From Desulfarculaceae bacterium (GTDB lineage: Bacteria; Desulfobacterota; Desulfarculia; Desulfarculales; Desulfarculaceae): a stretch of 45,403 bases of DNA. The stretch is from NCBI GenBank assembly GCA_021737645.1, contig JAIPDO010000031.1:1-45403 (forward strand). The letters run 5' to 3'. A program made the position numbers and the translations under genes. The number at the start of each line of letters is the position of its first letter. Position 1 is the first letter of the stretch. Shown here piece by piece: positions 42,793 through 45,403 of the stretch. Below the pieces are notes generated by a model. It was not told the DNA's origin and did no database searches. It saw only the letters and a program-made list of their open reading frames with translations.

Positions 42793-43265
42793 AACAATCT
42801 CTCGCATGTCTTGCCTGGCTGATCGTGAAAACCTGGCCGGCGCCCGCGTCTTCCCCGGGCGTCGGCGGCCTTGATGGCGTCCACCACCACCTCGGGCGAG
42901 GTTTCGTAGGGCTCTTTGTGCATGGTCTCTCCGGGCGCGCAGGCCTTTTCGGCCACCCGGCGCAGCTCCTGGTCGGCGACCTCCTCGAGGCCCAGGTCGG
43001 ACAGGGTGGTGGGCAGTCCGACGGCTTGGCAAAAGCCGTAAACCTGCTCTATGAGCGCGGGCGCCTTGTCGGTAAGGAACAAGGAGGCCAGCACCCCGCA
43101 TTGCTCTTTCAGGACCGCCATAACGGCGGGCAGCAGGTGCTGCCAGGAATAGGGCAAGGCGATCACAAAGGCCTTGCGGCCCATTCCAGCGCATGCTTGG
43201 CCGAGCCTGGACAACGCGCCCAAGCCTTGCACATAACGTCCCGGAAACAGGCTGATGCTTACCAT
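42789..43265 (-). pseudogene. gldA: Glycerol dehydrogenase relic with internal deletion
   Basis: 158 codons that join two separate parts of GldA (normally ~365 residues). Residues ~1-55 match the family N-terminus ([21 protein letters not shown], then a Rossmann-like strand and helix ending KEQCG). From ~56 on it matches the family C-terminus ([61 protein letters not shown]). The intervening ~200 residues are missing: the GGGKxxDTAK nucleotide site and the D, H, H zinc ligands. The deletion left the frame open, so a short protein could be made but not an active dehydrogenase. The last 20 residues (RRGRRPGF...) also depart from GldA. Confidence 0.82.
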
Positions 43266-43475
43266 GGGCTTTCCCGATGATGGGAGGTTGAGTTTGCCGA
43301 ATCGTAAGCCTTCAAATGCCTTGAGACAAGATTTATTTGGCTAGGCAAGGGCATGGGGATGGCGCTTGGACAGAGGTGATTATCCATGGGGTTGTGGATG
43401 GCAAAGGCCTAGGCGGATGTGACCACAACTAAAATAGTTCCCAGGCACTGTTTGCCCTTGAAGCCCCATCAGCCT

Positions 43476-44183
43476 CTAACTGTTTACAAGTGATTTAAAA
43501 TAGGCGGGGACCTTTACCTCAAAAGTCATATTATCTTTTGTATGAGGATGTAATATGGTTAACGATGCCGCATGAAGCGCCAGGCGCTTAACACTCATGT
43601 CCTTTACCCCATAAATTTTATCTCCAGCCACAGGAAATCCCTTTTCCGCAAAATGGACCCGGATCTGATTTTTCTTGCCTGTAAGCAGATCGATTTCGAG
43701 CAGGCTGTACTTTTTTGATTCTTTAAGAACTTTAAAACCGGTCTTGGCCAGCTTGCCTTTTTCAGGGTCATTAACAGAATACATTCTATGTATGCTGTTT
43801 TCCGCAAGATATGAAGTAATCACCCCCTCCTTCTCCGGCAAGATGCCATGGACTACGGCATAGTATTTTTTTGAAAATCCATGCCATTCTTTCTGAAGAT
43901 AACGCTTGGCTGCTTCAGTTTTAGCAAAAACAATAACACCGGAAGTATCTCTATCCAAACGGTGCACGATAAACACTCGGTTTCTTGATTTAGGATTCCC
44001 TTTTCTTACGTAATTATTTAATAAAAAATAAGCTGTGTTTTCCCTGATCTTGTCGGTGCTCACGGTTAAAAGACCAGCCATTTTATCCACAACCAAAATA
44101 TCATGATCTTCATAAATGACAGAAAGCCCCCGGGGCTGATATTTTTTAGGGGGGCTTTTAAAGCTTTTCTGGGTTTCGCGCAT
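43476..44183 (-). CDS. RluA-family RNA pseudouridine synthase, AT-rich
   Basis: 235 residues with the catalytic HRLDRDTSG (H74-G82, catalytic D77), YEDHDILVVDKMAGLLT near the N-terminus, KKYYAVVHGILP and LLEIDLLTGKKNQIRVHFAEKGFPVAGDKIYG. It isomerises uridines in rRNA or tRNA; the specific site is not readable. There is no S4 domain in front (the first 20 residues are a basic extension). Codon use and base composition (many AAA, ATT, TTT, TAT codons) are very unlike the genes to its left, suggesting acquisition. It reads toward the gldA relic and ends 211 nt from it. Confidence 0.92.
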   Translation of the reverse strand: MRETQKSFKSPPKKYQPRGLSVIYEDHDILVVDKMAGLLTVSTDKIRENTAYFLLNNYVRKGNPKSRNRVFIVHRLDRDTSGVIVFAKTEAAKRYLQKEWHGFSKKYYAVVHGILPEKEGVITSYLAENSIHRMYSVNDPEKGKLAKTGFKVLKESKKYSLLEIDLLTGKKNQIRVHFAEKGFPVAGDKIYGVKDMSVKRLALHAASLTILHPHTKDNMTFEVKVPAYFKSLVNS

Positions 44184-44370
44184 AATGCTTACTTAAGAAA
44201 GCTGAATTGTGAAACAGCTCTTCTACCTTTCTGTTCAAGAACCACTATATCTCAGATTATACGGCAGCCGCCGCGCTTCAACTCATTTTGGGTCTGTCAT
44301 CCCCTTTTTGCTTCGCCGGTCAATTTCGCGTCGCCCCCTGATGGTACTCGACTTCCATGGGTAGTGGCGC

Positions 44371-44421
44371 CCAAATAATATCGCGGGGCTCAGCCCTGTG
44401 GCTGAACCCCGCGATATTATT

Positions 44422-44424
<3 letters not shown>
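44371..44424. terminator. Long inverted repeat next to the tRNA-Glu fragment
   Basis: CCAAATAATATCGCGGGGCT... (44371-44395) and its near-perfect inverse (44400-44424) form a 25-bp stem with a CTGT loop and one G-U or C-A type mismatch. The right arm overlaps the CCA end of the tRNA fragment. It is the position of a tRNA terminator on the minus strand, but the stem is unusually long and its AT-rich base would give T-runs on both strands. Confidence 0.75.
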
Positions 44425-44463
<39 letters not shown>

Positions 44464-44466
44464 CCG

Positions 44467-45189
44467 TCAAGGCCCAGCATTTCCGAGCCGAACTATTTCC
44501 TGTCGCATAATTATGTATGCCCGCCAATAATTGAAAACACCGCCCACAAAAAATAGCACGCTACCAATTAAATATTGGAACGCAAGAAACCTATACAAAA
44601 TCGTTTGGTCAATAGCAGAATGAATTTTCCAAAGATACGGAACAGAGGCGACCGTAAATAGCACCGAGCCCACCACAAAGGAGACCGCCGTCAAATTCAT
44701 CAGTTGAAGGGTTATTATTGAACTGGATTTAAGGATCTGGAGCACGTTGATGCAGGCGGCCAAGACGAACAACAGGCTGCCCATCACAAAACACCAGGCT
44801 CCGGCCTGGAACATCCCGACTTCAGTTAGAAAAAAGGTGCTGCCCACCGTAAACAGGACCGTGCCCGACACGTAAGCCGATGCTGCTATGTATTCGAGGA
44901 GCTGGCCCATTTTGTGATGATGGTTGCTACGCCAAAAGCGGCGAACTTCCGCCAAATCGTGCACCGTGACCACAAGATATACCAGCGAGCCTCCGAAAAA
45001 GACCCACGCTCCGATGTCGGAGTATCTTGTAAATACCGGAAAGAACAAGATGCTGCCGACGATAAAGACCATCCCCCCAAGTTTGTAAAGGATTGCGTTG
45101 ATCGTTTCCCAACGGAACTGGGCGCGCAGGTCGGTCCGGTTCTTTGCGAAATCATATAATCTGGGCCGGTTGACGATCATATGGGGCAT
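44467..45189 (-). CDS. YrhK-domain membrane protein with three repeats
   Basis: 240 residues, ATG 45187-45189 (a second in-frame ATG three codons on is possible). Three similar blocks of two membrane helices: LGGMVFIVGSILFFPVF...GAWVFFGGSLVYLV (~37-75), ASAYVSGTVLFTVGSTFFLTEVG...GAWCFVMGSLLFVLAACIN (~102-148) and NLTAVSFVVGSVLFTVAS...FLAFQYLIGSVLFFVGGVFNYW (~165-225). The GS-F/L-F motif in each is the YrhK signature. Function unknown. The stop codon lies 3 nt from the tRNA-Glu block, so the gene reaches to the very edge of the proposed element. GC is lower than in the left of the window. The 214 nt to its right contain no gene I can support. Confidence 0.8.
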   Translation of the reverse strand: MPHMIVNRPRLYDFAKNRTDLRAQFRWETINAILYKLGGMVFIVGSILFFPVFTRYSDIGAWVFFGGSLVYLVVTVHDLAEVRRFWRSNHHHKMGQLLEYIAASAYVSGTVLFTVGSTFFLTEVGMFQAGAWCFVMGSLLFVLAACINVLQILKSSSIITLQLMNLTAVSFVVGSVLFTVASVPYLWKIHSAIDQTILYRFLAFQYLIGSVLFFVGGVFNYWRAYIIMRQEIVRLGNAGP

Positions 45190-45403
45190 GCTTCCATCTC
45201 CAGAACGAATTCACTGGCGATACGATCAAAAATTTGATCGGACGGCCCTTAAAGCCCTTGAGAAAATCACCTTTTGTAATTGATACCTTGCATAGAGGCA
45301 TTTGGTCTAGTCACATCTTCTTTTAGGAGCATCAGCCCCAAATCTTACTGTCTAATGCATTACGCATGGGTCCCATATAAATGTTTCATCTCAAAATCTA
45401 CTT

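Noticed and set aside
41452..43194. 580-codon version of the aminotransferase
   Set aside because: The extra N-terminal part is arginine-rich out-of-frame reading of the gldA relic; family sequence starts at 42792.

Overview
The window is a GC-rich bacterial chromosome segment with dense short-spaced operons. The gene set (tripartite TRAP transporter, AcuA/AcuC-type protein acetylation genes, tandem MTA/SAH deaminase-like genes, stand-alone RibB under an FMN riboswitch, MltD with LysM repeats) and the codon use suggest an anaerobic Desulfobacterota (former Deltaproteobacteria) relative, perhaps near the Desulfarculales. This placement is inference from gene content; there is no rRNA gene to confirm it.

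Left part (1-8650): the 3' end of a GAPDH-family gene is followed closely on the same strand by a GNAT acetyltransferase, an AcuA homologue, a single protein fusing a GNAT domain to a zinc-dependent HDAC/AcuC domain, a family-4 glycosyltransferase, a Sir2 NAD-dependent deacylase, a large membrane protein and lexA. Two or three acetyltransferase domains, a Zn deacetylase and a sirtuin thus sit together next to a central-carbon dehydrogenase. This is the most suggestive functional module in the window.

Middle part (8650-23400): a 390-bp inverted-repeat element separates lexA from ribB, whose leader is an FMN riboswitch. Then come a DUF169 protein, a predicted exported FAH-family hydratase, a metallo-beta-lactamase-fold protein, a family-39-type glycosyltransferase broken by a frameshift, a YitT-family membrane protein, and a proteostasis block: dnaK on the minus strand, diverging from an hsp20-lon-lipocalin operon. 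Lon carries an unusual lysine-rich C-terminal tail. Dodecin, a PHP phosphoesterase and a small secreted protein follow.

Right-middle part (23400-43300): a second MBL-fold hydrolase, a universal stress protein, a complete TRAP transporter (SBP, small and large membrane subunits), an MltD-like lytic transglycosylase, a DsbD variant without the alpha domain in an operon with adenine deaminase-like and metallophosphoesterase genes, Pcm with a SLOG-fold protein, an MscS channel, two tandem MTA/SAH/adenosine deaminase-like paralogues, a secreted protein, a GNAT, a class III aminotransferase and a gldA relic lacking its middle.

Right end (43300-45403): base composition drops sharply. A RluA-family pseudouridine synthase and a three-repeat YrhK-domain membrane protein flank a 42-bp 3' fragment of tRNA-Glu(UUC) that starts at the anticodon and keeps CCA, followed by a long hairpin. 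This looks like the displaced attachment site of an integrative element extending beyond the right edge.
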